From contig CAMWVE010000005.1 of the NCBI GenBank assembly GCA_947177685.1, positions 40,004 through 104,003 of the forward strand: 64,000 nt of DNA. The letters run 5' to 3'. Numbering within the stretch: the first letter of the stretch is position 1; every line of letters starts with the position of its first letter. Positions 52,440 to 61,913 of this stretch are shown piece after piece. Source of the DNA: an uncultured Porphyromonadaceae bacterium. Lineage in GTDB: Bacteria > Bacteroidota > Bacteroidia > Bacteroidales > Muribaculaceae. The notes beneath the pieces are model-generated. The model was not told where the DNA came from. It ran no database searches and worked only from the letters and a program-made list of their open reading frames with translations. The position numbers were made by a program, and so were the translations under genes.

Positions 52440-52856
52440 TTATCTTATTCGGTCAGAATCGCGTAATTTCTTTTCATCTTTTTTCATGCCGCTATAAGCG
52501 AGAATTGCAAAAAGCAGCGAAGCAATCAGAATCAACACTCCCCCTACCCACATGATCTGTGCGCCCGGAACGGTGCCGTAAATAATGAACAGCGTAGCGG
52601 CTGCAAGGGTTGCAATAAGCAGCATCGAAATCAAAGTCACGCGCTTCTGTAGCTGAAGATTTTTAAACAGAAAAATATTTATTGTCAGCAGCAGAGCAGT
52701 CACTGAGCCTACGATGAGAAGAACCGGATAATCCTTCACCATTATATTTGTGATTGTTTCTTCAACCGTCACCGAGCCGAGTGCCGAAAAGCAGAAGAAC
52801 GCAAGCAATATGACGCAGATGATTAAGTAGACCGTTTGAACACGTTGTATTTGCAT
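52440..52856 (-). CDS. DUF4293 membrane protein
   Basis: 138 residues with four predicted helices; the opening MQIQRVQTVYLIICVILLAF is characteristic for DUF4293, a Bacteroidota-specific family with no known role. The gene stands beside rlmI- and rseP-class housekeeping genes in many relatives, here after a promoter and before LysE. Confidence 0.85.
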   Translation of the reverse strand: MQIQRVQTVYLIICVILLAFFCFSALGSVTVEETITNIMVKDYPVLLIVGSVTALLLTINIFLFKNLQLQKRVTLISMLLIATLAAATLFIIYGTVPGAQIMWVGGVLILIASLLFAILAYSGMKKDEKKLRDSDRIR

Positions 52857-52886
52857 GGAAGATTTCTATTTTATGGTTTTAATATG

Positions 52887-52894
52887 CAAATTTA
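52887..52894 (-). promoter_or_regulatory. -7 promoter element for DUF4293-LysE
   Basis: Reads TAAATTTG on the minus strand, about 30 bases before the ATG. Confidence 0.6.
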
Positions 52895-53045
52895 ATTAAT
52901 CCTATTCTTTCTACCAAAAAAATCCTTGTTAAATACTTTGTGCAATCACATCAAAATTTCAATGTTGCAACCCCGGTGAATGTTGCGTCAGACTCCGAAA
53001 GTCGGACAGGGGCTGAGGTAATAGCGGAATACTCATTATTTTTAG

Positions 53046-53086
53046 ATCCCGTTCCCCAATATTTGTTATGGCTGTGGAACGGGGTC
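53046..53086. repeat. Dispersed palindrome A, copy 2
   Basis: GATCCCGTTCC pairs with GGAACGGGGTC (11 bases, one T-G pair) with a 19-base loop. It shares CCGTTCCCCA and GGAACGGG with copy 1 at 10310-10341, both followed by TCTTA. It adjoins palindrome B copy 2. The rest of the 52857-53167 spacer is unremarkable. Confidence 0.65.
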
Positions 53087-53137
53087 TTACATACCTAAAG
53101 AGGGTGAGCCAAAATTTGCATTTTGACACACCCTCTA
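53085..53137. repeat. Dispersed palindrome B, copy 2
   Basis: The reverse complement matches 26822-26871 over about 48 bases, including GGGTGTGTCAAAATGCAAAT and the flanking TTTAGGTATGTAAGA. Inverted relative to copy 1. It sits 30 bases beyond the M23 gene stop and could act as its terminator. Confidence 0.75.
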
Positions 53138-53167
53138 TTGAGTGACGTGTGAGTTATGGTTGTTGTT

Positions 53168-54148
53168 TTATCTAAGTCTTAAGCGTTGTCCGGGCTGGAT
53201 TTTTGATGTTGTTTTCAGTCCGTTGAGACGGCAGAGCTGCTTGACTGATACTCCGGTGCGCGATGATATTCTGCTCAGGCTGTCACCTTTGCGGACGGTG
53301 TAGGTCGAAACTTTGCCTGATGAACGACGCTGATCCTGATTGGGGTGATTTTTCTGATATTCAGCCTGATATTGTTTTGCGTATTCGGTGTTGGCATTGG
53401 GGTCGAAGTTACGCGCTTCCTGATATGTGTCCTTGTCAAAGGTGTATGTATCAGTGTGTACAGTCTGGTTGGCGAAGTCGAAGATTGCGGCGGGATTGAT
53501 GGGGTAGCCCATGAATCGGGTTTCCAGATGGAGGTGAGGACCGGTTGAGCGTCCGGTGTTACCTGCAAGTGCTATGGGGTCACCGGCTTTTACATAAGTG
53601 TCCTCATCCACAAGGAATGCCGAGAGGTGACCGTAGACGGTCTCAAGTTCGTTTTCATGACGGATGATGATGTAGTTGCCATAACCGCGGCGGTCGAAGT
53701 TTTTCATTCTGACTTTGCCGTCGAAGGCTGCTCGGATTGTGTCGCCGATATGAGCCTTGAGGTCGATGCCTTTGTGCATGCGGCAGAAGCGACGGCGATA
53801 ACCGTAGGGTGAGGTTATGTATCCGGGGTGGGGCATGGCGAATTTGCTTACATCGATTACGCGGGTCTGGGGAACCTCCACGCCTGTGTAGGCGTTTACT
53901 CGGCGGCTGTCCCATCCTTCGGTGTAGATGTCGAGTTCCGGTTCTTCCTCTTCTTTAAAGAGATTGTCAAGGAACTGCTGGGCGTTTTCAGCCTTTATTT
54001 CGTTGGGTATGTTTTCTTGTTTTGCAATGAGGTCGTTATGCTCTGCTATGTGTGCTCCGGGCAGTCGGTAGGTCTGTGCGGTGAGTGAAGCCGCGCCGCT
54101 TACCAGTGTCAAAAGCAGTAATGATATTCTTGATTTAAGATATTGCAT
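53168..54148 (-). CDS. M23 peptidase with LysM domain
   Basis: 326 residues, signal peptide to about 24. Residues about 110-220 are an M23 (LytM) domain with HKGIDLKAHIGD and HLHLETRF, the zinc ligands. The C-terminal LysM (YTVRKGDSLSRISSRTGVSV, about 282-326) binds peptidoglycan. It cleaves cross-links or activates amidases in cell separation. It follows ndk by 5 bases. Confidence 0.94.
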   Translation of the reverse strand: MQYLKSRISLLLLTLVSGAASLTAQTYRLPGAHIAEHNDLIAKQENIPNEIKAENAQQFLDNLFKEEEEPELDIYTEGWDSRRVNAYTGVEVPQTRVIDVSKFAMPHPGYITSPYGYRRRFCRMHKGIDLKAHIGDTIRAAFDGKVRMKNFDRRGYGNYIIIRHENELETVYGHLSAFLVDEDTYVKAGDPIALAGNTGRSTGPHLHLETRFMGYPINPAAIFDFANQTVHTDTYTFDKDTYQEARNFDPNANTEYAKQYQAEYQKNHPNQDQRRSSGKVSTYTVRKGDSLSRISSRTGVSVKQLCRLNGLKTTSKIQPGQRLRLR

Positions 54149-54153
54149 TGGTG

Positions 54154-54621
54154 TTATGAGTTTAATTCGTCGGGAGAGTATGTTGAAGAGATGGTGACCG
54201 GTGTATAATCGAAAATTTCTTCGGGTTTGAAGAAACGGTTTGTTTCAATGATTCCGTTTTCGGGTGAATCAGATGCATGGACAATGTTTTCCTGTGAACT
54301 CATGCCGTAGTCACCGCGAATGGTGCCGGGTGCTGCGTTGCGGGCGTTTGTCACCCCTACCATCGAGCGGACCACTGCCACTGCGTCGACACCTTTGAGG
54401 CAGATGACAACAACCGGAGTGGCCATCATTGATTTCATAAGGGTGGGGAAGAAGGGGCGATCTACCAGATGAGCGTAGTGTTCACGGAGTAGTTCCTCAC
54501 TCAGTTTCATCATTTTCAGACCACTTATAACCAGACCTTTTTGCTGAAATCTGTCAATGATTTTCCCAATCAGGTTTCGCTGAACGCCTGAGGGTTTGAT
54601 AATTACGAGTGATTGTTCCAT
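54154..54621 (-). CDS. ndk: Nucleoside-diphosphate kinase
   Basis: 155 residues, phosphorylates NDPs using ATP through a histidine intermediate. H115 lies in the NIVHASDSPENG motif (family norm NxxHGSDS). Slightly longer than the usual 140-150 residues. It and the M23 gene form a small operon. The leader begins at a very AT-rich spacer containing a nested inverted repeat; no exact -7 element was found. Confidence 0.96.
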   Translation of the reverse strand: MEQSLVIIKPSGVQRNLIGKIIDRFQQKGLVISGLKMMKLSEELLREHYAHLVDRPFFPTLMKSMMATPVVVICLKGVDAVAVVRSMVGVTNARNAAPGTIRGDYGMSSQENIVHASDSPENGIIETNRFFKPEEIFDYTPVTISSTYSPDELNS

Positions 54622-54765
54622 GTTAATGACTATTTTATTTTGAAAATTATATGCCGAAGCAAGATTTTCACCCCGTAAAGTTACAAATTTCTTGTGAAAT
54701 ATGCTAACTAACTGTGTGTAAAAATCTTAAATATTTTTACCGATTTTAAAAATAGTCTTATAACG

Positions 54766-54834
54766 TGTTGAAACTCAACGGAATACAATTTTTGTCAATT
54801 TGACAGAATTTGTTGATTCCGAAGGGTTTCAGCA
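54766..54834. repeat. Triple-nested inverted repeat in the ndk-glgP spacer
   Basis: Three 6-base arms nest concentrically: TGAAAC/GTTTCA (54769, 54826), CGGAAT/ATTCCG (54779, 54816) and the 13-base palindrome TGTCAATTTGACA (54793-54805). The rest of 54622-54967 is AT-rich and otherwise holds only a terminator. Confidence 0.6.
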
Positions 54835-54910
54835 GTTCGTTGTGTGTTTTTCAGAATATTTGATTTTCTCTTGTGTGTTTTTCTTTAAGTTCCTTTTTCT
54901 GATAATATAA

Positions 54911-54940
54911 CAACGAGGAGCCTGAAAAGGTTCCTCGTTG
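54911..54940 (-). terminator. Hairpin terminator of glgP, bidirectional in appearance
   Basis: CAACGAGGA pairs perfectly with TCCTCGTTG around a 12-base loop, 28 bases beyond the glgP stop. The minus side is T-rich (TTATATTATC) and the plus side has eight T residues, so it could stop transcription from either direction. Confidence 0.65.
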
Positions 54941-54967
54941 CTGCAATTTTTTTTGATTTTTGTAGGA

Positions 54968-57529
54968 TTATACCCAACGGGTATATGCGAAGTCCATGCG
55001 GTGGGGCAGTTCGGGATTGTAGGGATAGATGCGGTAACCGTAGCGGTAAACACCGGCATTGTTGATGTCCTGCGACAGATCGTAGGTGATCACGTTGCCT
55101 TCTTCCTTTATGATGTCGAACTGGCGTATTTCGCTGAGTTTCTCTTCACCTTCGTCAAGGCGATAGAACACTGCTTCGACACGGAGGTCTCGACCGATGC
55201 CGTTAGTGTCGATTATGATGCGTGTGTTCAGCTTGTCGCCGGTGATGGTATTGGAGTTTTCTGACGCAATCACGTCGAACACCTTGATGCCGTCCCACAG
55301 CGATGCAATGCGCTCTTTCCAAGCCACAATATCTTTGGCGAGCTTGTAGTTGTCAGCCTCAAGTTTAGCTGAACGGGCAGCTTCCTTGTCATAGAAGCGG
55401 CTGATGTAGTCATCGATCATACGCTTCATGGTGAAGTGAGGAGCGATGTCGCCGATCGAACCCTTGATGTACTCGATCCATTTGGGTGAGTAGCCTTTGG
55501 AGTTCTGTTCGAAATACATGGGGATGATTTCATTCTCAAGCATTGAGTAGATGGTGGCTGCGTCGAGTTTATCCTGCTGATCCTGCTGTTCAGGCGAGAA
55601 TGTGCGTTTGTCGGTAAGTGCCCAACCGGCTTTTTCATTGAAGCGGTATCCTTCGTACCACCATCCGTCGAGCACGGAGAAGTTCAGCACGCCGTTCATT
55701 TCGGCTTTCTCACCTGATGTACCTGATGCTTCGAGCGGACGGGTGGGGGTGTTCAGCCAGATGTCAACGCCGCTGACCAGTCGCTTGGCAACAATCATGT
55801 TGTAATCCTCAAGGAAGATGATTTTGCCGAGGAACTGGGGCATACGCGAAATTTCCATAATGCGTTTGATCAGACCTTGTCCGGCACCGTCGGCAGGGTG
55901 AGCCTTACCTGAGAAAATGAACTGCACGGGGAAGCGCTCGTTGTTCACGATGCGTGACAGACGGTCAAGGTCGGTGAACAGCAGATGTGCGCGTTTGTAT
56001 GTGGCGAATCGGCGTGCGAAACCTATGATGAGAGCTTTGGGATTGATTTTATCCACAATCTTGATGACTGCCGAGGGGTCGCCTTGGTTTGCAAGCCATT
56101 TCTGAGTGAAGTCGCGTTTAACGAAGTTGATGAACTTATTCTTCAAGGTCATTCGCATGTTCCAGATATCTTCATCGGGAACTTCAAAAATACCTTTCCA
56201 TGCTTCGGGGTCGCTCTGGTTGGTGAATACCTGCTGACCGAGGCGCTCGCCATAGAATTCTTTCCATTCTGAGGCAGCCCATGTGGGCATGTGGACACCA
56301 TTTGTTACATAGCCCACATGTGATTCCTGCCATCCGTAGCCTTTCCAGATGCCGGCGAACATTTTCTTCGATACCTCGCCGTGGAGCCAGCTTACGCCAT
56401 TTGCCTCCTGACAGGTGTTGAGCGCGAACACACTCATTGAGAAGCGTTCGTTGGTGTTGGGGTTCTCGCGACCCATGTTCATAAGGTCGTTCCAGCTGAT
56501 GCCGAGTTTGGCAGGATATTCACCCATGTATTTGCCGAACAAGCTTTCTTCGAAGTAGTCGTGACCTGCAGGAACAGGGGTGTGAACGGTGTAGAGCGAT
56601 GAAGCGCGTACCATTTCGAGAGCCACGTTGAAGTCCAGACCTTTTTCCTGAACGAAGTCCACCAGACGCTGAAGGTTGAGCAGTGCCGCATGACCTTCGT
56701 TGCAGTGATAGAGCTGTGAATTTACGCCTAATTTCTTAAGCATCAGCACACCGCCGATGCCAAGCATATATTCTTGTTTGATGCGGTTTTCCCAGTCGCC
56801 GCCATAGAGCTGATGTGTAATCTGACGGTCGAACTCACTGTTCATGTCAAAGTCTGTATCCATCAGATAGAGCTTCATGCGACCAACGTTTACGCGCCAG
56901 ACATGGCTGTAGATGATACGTCCGGGGAAGGGTACTTCCAGAATCATGGGGCGTCCGCTCTTGTCCATCACCTGTTCCAGCGGCAGCTGGTTGAAGTTCT
57001 GGGGCTCATAGTTTGCAATCTGCTGACCGTCAACTGAAAGGGTCTGGGTAAAGTAGCCGTAGCGATAGAGGAAACCGACCGCTGTCATGTCCACGCAGCT
57101 GTCCGAAGCTTCCTTGATATAGTCACCGGCAAGTACACCAAGACCGCCGGAGTAGATTTTCAATGCGTTGCACAGACCATACTCCATAGAGAAGTATGAG
57201 ACCGAAGGCACATCTTTGCGCATCGGTTTTTCCATGTATTCCTTGAACTTGGCATAAACTTTATTGATGCGGGTCATGAATTCCTTGTCAGCCTGAATTT
57301 CCTGCTGACGTTCATAGGAAAGTCGCTGGAGCAACATTACGGGGTTTTCGCCGGTAGAGCGCCACAATTCAGGGCTGAGGTCGCGGAACAATGATTTGCC
57401 TTCGCTGTTCCACACCCACCACAGGTTTCTCGCCAGCTCGTCAAGGGGTTTGAGGCGAGTGGGCAATTCGGCGCGCACGTTCATGTCGCGCCATGCGGGT
57501 GCATTTGTGTTGCTTACTTGAAGTTTCAT
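54968..57529 (-). CDS. glgP: Alpha-glucan (glycogen) phosphorylase
   Basis: 853 residues, GT35 family. Releases glucose 1-phosphate from alpha-1,4-glucan using PLP; the PLP-site segment EASGTSGEKAEMNG is near residue 615. The C-terminal 90 residues after about 760 are a separate beta domain, as in the alpha-glucan phosphorylases of Bacteroidota and Thermotogae. It is 50 bases downstream of the glycogen synthase gene on the same strand, so synthesis and breakdown enzymes are co-transcribed. Confidence 0.95.
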   Translation of the reverse strand: MKLQVSNTNAPAWRDMNVRAELPTRLKPLDELARNLWWVWNSEGKSLFRDLSPELWRSTGENPVMLLQRLSYERQQEIQADKEFMTRINKVYAKFKEYMEKPMRKDVPSVSYFSMEYGLCNALKIYSGGLGVLAGDYIKEASDSCVDMTAVGFLYRYGYFTQTLSVDGQQIANYEPQNFNQLPLEQVMDKSGRPMILEVPFPGRIIYSHVWRVNVGRMKLYLMDTDFDMNSEFDRQITHQLYGGDWENRIKQEYMLGIGGVLMLKKLGVNSQLYHCNEGHAALLNLQRLVDFVQEKGLDFNVALEMVRASSLYTVHTPVPAGHDYFEESLFGKYMGEYPAKLGISWNDLMNMGRENPNTNERFSMSVFALNTCQEANGVSWLHGEVSKKMFAGIWKGYGWQESHVGYVTNGVHMPTWAASEWKEFYGERLGQQVFTNQSDPEAWKGIFEVPDEDIWNMRMTLKNKFINFVKRDFTQKWLANQGDPSAVIKIVDKINPKALIIGFARRFATYKRAHLLFTDLDRLSRIVNNERFPVQFIFSGKAHPADGAGQGLIKRIMEISRMPQFLGKIIFLEDYNMIVAKRLVSGVDIWLNTPTRPLEASGTSGEKAEMNGVLNFSVLDGWWYEGYRFNEKAGWALTDKRTFSPEQQDQQDKLDAATIYSMLENEIIPMYFEQNSKGYSPKWIEYIKGSIGDIAPHFTMKRMIDDYISRFYDKEAARSAKLEADNYKLAKDIVAWKERIASLWDGIKVFDVIASENSNTITGDKLNTRIIIDTNGIGRDLRVEAVFYRLDEGEEKLSEIRQFDIIKEEGNVITYDLSQDINNAGVYRYGYRIYPYNPELPHRMDFAYTRWV

Positions 57530-57579
57530 AAGTTATTATATTATGGTTATAAAAGATTATATTTAGATGTGAAAAATGT

Positions 57580-59223
57580 TTATTCTCTTGAATGTGCTTT
57601 CTCAAGTGCTGTCCGGTAAGCGTCGAGGTAAAATTCTATGAAGTGGAGCCACTGGGCTTTTTCTGCCGTTGCTTTGGCTGCTGCGGAGTATTTAGCCAGT
57701 TCTGTCTCGTCGGCACGGTTCAGATTTATAAGCGCCGACGTGATTTCATCGGCAACCTGATCGTAGTTGCTGTCGGTGCGGTTCACCACCGCCACGCCTG
57801 ATTTGTCGAATCCTTCGCCAACTGACGATTCCACCCACTGACCGAATCCTGAAAGTGAAGTGGTTACGGTAGGCACACCGAAGGCTACGCTTTCAAGTGG
57901 TGTGTAGCCCCACGGTTCGTAATATGAGGGGAAAACCGTGGCATCCATCCCTATCAGCAGGTCGTAGTAGGAACAGTTGAAAATACCGTCTTTGCCGTCG
58001 AGATAGCAAGGAACGTAAATCACGCTCAGTCTGCCGGTGTTGTTCCATTCGTAGCCGAGCTGTCGCATCCGGCATGCAATCGGGTCCTCGAAAGGATTGT
58101 TGACGGTGTGGGTGAGGCAACGGTTTTCGGTTTTGATAATCTCATCTGCTCCAATCTGTGACCGTACTTCTTCACGCGCCTCCTTCATCCATGCAGGTAC
58201 CATCACGAAAGCAACTGTCTTGCGGTTCAATGATGCCTTACGCAATCGGTCGGTTACGTCAAGAAACAAGTCTATTCCTTTATTACGGTATTCGCAACGT
58301 CCGGATGTGGCAATGATGAAGCAGTCGTCATCAAGCCGGTCGCCAACAACGTGCGACGCCACGTCAAGCAACAGCTTGCGGGCTTTCCGTCGAGCGGCAT
58401 TAAATCGGTTTTTGGCAGGCACGAAGTTCAGCTCAAAACCGTTGATGGTGATTTCATCGGGCTTGCGTTCAATCAGTTGTACGCACTCGCGCGATGTCAC
58501 TTCGCTTACAGTTGTGAAAGCGTCAGCGGCGTGTGCTGCTGCTTTTTCAAGCGAGTGCTTCGATTGCATGTTAAGCTCCTGTGCCATCTGGTCGCCGTTA
58601 TAACCTGCAAGGTAATCGTAGAGGGGCTTGCCGTTACCGCAGATGCTCCTGCCAATGCTGGTGGCATGGGTGGTGAACACCGTGGCTATGCGTGGGCAGT
58701 GCGACTTGATGTAGAGCAGCCCCATGCCGGTTGTCCACTCATCGAAGTGAGCCACAACGTCATGGCTGCCGGGAGTATAGAAGTCATACAGGCTGCGGAT
58801 AACAATGCCGGCGGCATGCGAAAAGGCGCATGCCTCGTCATAATCGCCATAGGCATGAAGTGAATCCACATGAAATTTTTCCCACATTTCGCCGTAAAAG
58901 GAATCCTTGACGGCATACATGGATTTAAAGTCGACAAGCACCACCAACGGTTTGCCGGGGATATTCCATCGTCCCACTCTAACCTTCAATCCTTCAGGTA
59001 GTAATGCTTGCTTACGCCAATCTTTAAGCGCTGTTTTGGATTCAATAAAATAAGGTGATTCATTCTGCGCGGACCAAAGTTCGGGACCAATGAAAATCAC
59101 CTTGTCCTTATATATCGACTGGAGGGTTTTGGCTTTGGTGGAAAGCACCGTGTAAATGCCACCCACCTTGTTGCAGACCTCCCAACTTGTTTCAAACAGT
59201 AAATCAATCTTTACCGATTTCAT
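57580..59223 (-). CDS. Glycogen synthase, GT3-type
   Basis: 547 residues. It resembles eukaryotic/Bacteroidota GT3 glycogen synthase: opening LFETSWEVCNKVGGIYTVLSTKA, THATSIGRSICG and the FPSYYEPWGYTPLE loop that binds UDP-sugar. It makes alpha-1,4-glucan, here probably with UDP-glucose (an inference). Start ATG at 59223 was chosen over a longer reading because the promoter -7 element ends at 59248. Confidence 0.93.
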   Translation of the reverse strand: MKSVKIDLLFETSWEVCNKVGGIYTVLSTKAKTLQSIYKDKVIFIGPELWSAQNESPYFIESKTALKDWRKQALLPEGLKVRVGRWNIPGKPLVVLVDFKSMYAVKDSFYGEMWEKFHVDSLHAYGDYDEACAFSHAAGIVIRSLYDFYTPGSHDVVAHFDEWTTGMGLLYIKSHCPRIATVFTTHATSIGRSICGNGKPLYDYLAGYNGDQMAQELNMQSKHSLEKAAAHAADAFTTVSEVTSRECVQLIERKPDEITINGFELNFVPAKNRFNAARRKARKLLLDVASHVVGDRLDDDCFIIATSGRCEYRNKGIDLFLDVTDRLRKASLNRKTVAFVMVPAWMKEAREEVRSQIGADEIIKTENRCLTHTVNNPFEDPIACRMRQLGYEWNNTGRLSVIYVPCYLDGKDGIFNCSYYDLLIGMDATVFPSYYEPWGYTPLESVAFGVPTVTTSLSGFGQWVESSVGEGFDKSGVAVVNRTDSNYDQVADEITSALINLNRADETELAKYSAAAKATAEKAQWLHFIEFYLDAYRTALEKAHSRE

Positions 59224-59247
59224 ATAACTTTTTTCTTTTTCAAAGTG

Positions 59248-59255
59248 CAAAGGTA
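59248..59255 (-). promoter_or_regulatory. -7 promoter element for glycogen synthase-phosphorylase
   Basis: Reads TACCTTTG on the minus strand, fitting TAnnTTTG, about 25 bases before the ATG. Confidence 0.65.
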
Positions 59256-59360
59256 CTAAAAAAAGGTCAACTAACCATACCTTTTACAGTTTTTTTGCAT
59301 TTCTGTTAATGCCCTTTTGATTTTCTGCCCCTACATTGGTGCTGATTGCTGAAAATTCAG

Positions 59361-59368
59361 TAATTTTG
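59361..59368 (+). promoter_or_regulatory. -7 promoter element for the men operon
   Basis: TAATTTTG fits TAnnTTTG, 21 bases before the menD ATG at 59389; it excludes a start at 59368. Confidence 0.65.
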
Positions 59369-59388
59369 TGATAAATTTTGTTGAAAAA

Positions 59389-61077
59389 ATGATAACAACT
59401 GATAAATGGCAATGTCGCGAGGTGATAAATCTGCTGGTGGCTTACGGTGTGAAACGGGTGGTTTTGTCGCCCGGTACCCGCAATACCCCCCTGATTATGG
59501 CTGCGGTTCGTCATCCCGGTCTGCAGACTTATTCTGTAATTGATGAGCGCTCTGCCGGATTTATAGCATGCGGAATGTGCAGGCAGTCGGGGAGCCCGGT
59601 TGCCGTTATCTGCACCTCAGGTTCGGCAGCTCTAAACCTCACACCTGCCATCTCCGAGGCATATTATTCTCATTTGCCGGTGATTGCTGTTACTGCCGAC
59701 CGACCTGCCGAATGGATCGATCGCGACGACAGCCAGACCATACGTCAACCGCGTCTTATGCAGGATATTACGGTGGCTCAGACCTCTGTCACATGTCACT
59801 GCGGATCGCAGGATGTCAGAGATGCCATCAGACGTGACCTGAACGTGACGCTGGCAAAAGCTGTTGAATGTCAACATGGTCCCGCACATATTAATGTGGA
59901 GATTGATGAACCTATTTCGGCAGAAGTGGATTTAACTGATGTTGAGGCTCTTTCATGCCGTAAGATAAATTTTCACTTTAACAACAGTCTGTCTTTAACG
60001 GATCTGTCTGAGGTGGTGAATGAACTCGGTTCGGCAAAGCGGATTATGGTCGTGGCAGGATTCGATTCCGGGTTTACCGCGGGGCAAAAACGCATGATAA
60101 CGGATTTTGCTAAACGTGATAATGTCACCCTCCTTGCCGAACCTTTGAGCGACATCAACTGCGACTGTGCTGTCACCATGATTGATGAAGTAATGATGTT
60201 GATAAACAGTCGTGAAACTGCTTATTATCCTGATATAGTCATTACTTTAGGCGGTTCGTTGGTAAGTCGTCCGTTAAAGGAATTTCTGCGAAAAACCAAG
60301 GCACGCCATTGGATGGTCGGTCATCATGATGCGTATCCTGACTGTTTCGGTCGGCTTTCTGATATATTCCCTGAAACAGAGGCGTTTATAAGTTTACTGT
60401 CATCTGTGGGTAAGGTTGATTCCGATTACCACGCCATCTGGAACAGTGTCAGATTAAATGCACGGGAACTGCGTAAGGAGTTTATGAACCGCAATGATTG
60501 GTGCGGTCTGACTGCGGTAGACAATATTTTGCGTAAGATGCCTGTTGACTGGCATCTGCAGTTGTCGAACGGCATGGCGGTGCGATATGCCATGGGCTAT
60601 CCTATGCTCAGGGCAGCTTCCGTTTCGTGTAACCGAGGTGTTAGCGGCATCGACGGTTCATTTTCAACTGCAGTCGGTGGAAACGCTGTTGCATCCGGAA
60701 ACAGTCTGTTTATTACCGGTGACATGAGTGCCCAATATGATATGGGTGCGATTGCTTCCGGTTTGATTGACAGTAGGTTCCGAGTGGTTGTGATGATGAA
60801 CGGCGGAGGTGAGATATTCCGTGTGATAAAAACTACACGAAAACTCCCGGAACTCGACAGCTACGTTGCGGCACATGTCAATTTCCCTGCGCGCCGGCTT
60901 GCCGAAGCGTTCGGTTTTACTTATGTCGAAGCCTTTGACAGTCAGCAGCTTGAAGCGGCACTCCCGATATTGTATGGTAAGTCTGAAAAGCCGGTGATGC
61001 TCGCTGTGTTTGTTGACAGCAACACTTCGGCTAAACTTTACAGAGATTATTTGCGATTGTTTAGAGAAACTGATTAA
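59389..61077 (+). CDS. menD: MenD, SEPHCHC synthase
   Basis: 562 residues, ThDP-dependent. Adds a succinyl semialdehyde unit from 2-oxoglutarate to isochorismate, the first committed step of menaquinone synthesis. N-terminal VLSPGTRNTPLIMAA and the catalytic E of the DERSAGF region match MenD; the C-terminal ThDP domain has GDMSAQYDMGA with the metal-binding residues. Length is typical. First gene of a four-gene men operon. Confidence 0.95.
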   Translation: MITTDKWQCREVINLLVAYGVKRVVLSPGTRNTPLIMAAVRHPGLQTYSVIDERSAGFIACGMCRQSGSPVAVICTSGSAALNLTPAISEAYYSHLPVIAVTADRPAEWIDRDDSQTIRQPRLMQDITVAQTSVTCHCGSQDVRDAIRRDLNVTLAKAVECQHGPAHINVEIDEPISAEVDLTDVEALSCRKINFHFNNSLSLTDLSEVVNELGSAKRIMVVAGFDSGFTAGQKRMITDFAKRDNVTLLAEPLSDINCDCAVTMIDEVMMLINSRETAYYPDIVITLGGSLVSRPLKEFLRKTKARHWMVGHHDAYPDCFGRLSDIFPETEAFISLLSSVGKVDSDYHAIWNSVRLNARELRKEFMNRNDWCGLTAVDNILRKMPVDWHLQLSNGMAVRYAMGYPMLRAASVSCNRGVSGIDGSFSTAVGGNAVASGNSLFITGDMSAQYDMGAIASGLIDSRFRVVVMMNGGGEIFRVIKTTRKLPELDSYVAAHVNFPARRLAEAFGFTYVEAFDSQQLEAALPILYGKSEKPVMLAVFVDSNTSAKLYRDYLRLFRETD

Positions 61078-61089
61078 ATAATATATAAT

Positions 61090-61911
61090 ATGTCAAAAAG
61101 AACTTGGACAAAAATCAAGGATTACGAGGATATTCTCTTTGAATTTCATGAGGGAATAGCAAAAATTACCATCAACCGCCCCGAAGTTTACAATGCGTTT
61201 CGTCCGCAGACAAATTTCGAGATGCTTGATGCCATGAACTATTGTCGTGAAACACCGGAGGTTGGAGTAGTGATACTCACCGGCACCGGCGACAAGTCGT
61301 TCTGCTCGGGAGGCGATCAGAAAGTTAAGGGTGTAGGCGGCTATATTGATAAAAACGGCGTTCCACGTCTTAACGTTCTTGATCTTCAAAAGGCAATCCG
61401 CTCGCTGCCGAAACCTGTCATAGCCATGGTCAACGGATATGCCGTGGGAGGCGGAAATGTTCTTCAGGTGGTCTGCGATTTGACCATTGCCTCGGAAAAT
61501 GCAAAATTCGGACAGACCGGTCCCAAGGTCGGCAGTTTCGATGCCGGCTTCGGTTCATCATATCTGGCACGTTGTGTGGGTCAGAAAAAAGCTCGTGAAA
61601 TCTGGTTCCTCTGTAAGCTATACACCGCTCAGGAAGCTCTCGAGATGGGTATGATAAACAAGGTTGTGCCTTTTGAAAGCCTTGAGGATGAGACTGTTGA
61701 ATGGTGCAAAATTATGCTGAAACGCTCACCGATGGCTCTGCGCATGATTAAACGCGGTTTGAATGCCGAGCTTGACGGTCAGCGTGGTCTGATGGAGTTT
61801 GCCGGTGACGCAACACTGATGTATTATCTTATGGCTGAAGCTCAGGAAGGCAAGAATGCATTCCTTGAAAAACGTGATCCCGATTTCGGGCAGTTCCCCA
61901 AATTCCCCTGA
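61090..61911 (+). CDS. menB: MenB, 1,4-dihydroxy-2-naphthoyl-CoA synthase
   Basis: 273 residues, crotonase fold. Closes the second ring on o-succinylbenzoyl-CoA. The oxyanion hole sits in [17 protein letters not shown] and the block [33 protein letters not shown] is a MenB signature. 12 bases after menD. Confidence 0.97.
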   Translation: MSKRTWTKIKDYEDILFEFHEGIAKITINRPEVYNAFRPQTNFEMLDAMNYCRETPEVGVVILTGTGDKSFCSGGDQKVKGVGGYIDKNGVPRLNVLDLQKAIRSLPKPVIAMVNGYAVGGGNVLQVVCDLTIASENAKFGQTGPKVGSFDAGFGSSYLARCVGQKKAREIWFLCKLYTAQEALEMGMINKVVPFESLEDETVEWCKIMLKRSPMALRMIKRGLNAELDGQRGLMEFAGDATLMYYLMAEAQEGKNAFLEKRDPDFGQFPKFP

Positions 61912-61913
61912 TA

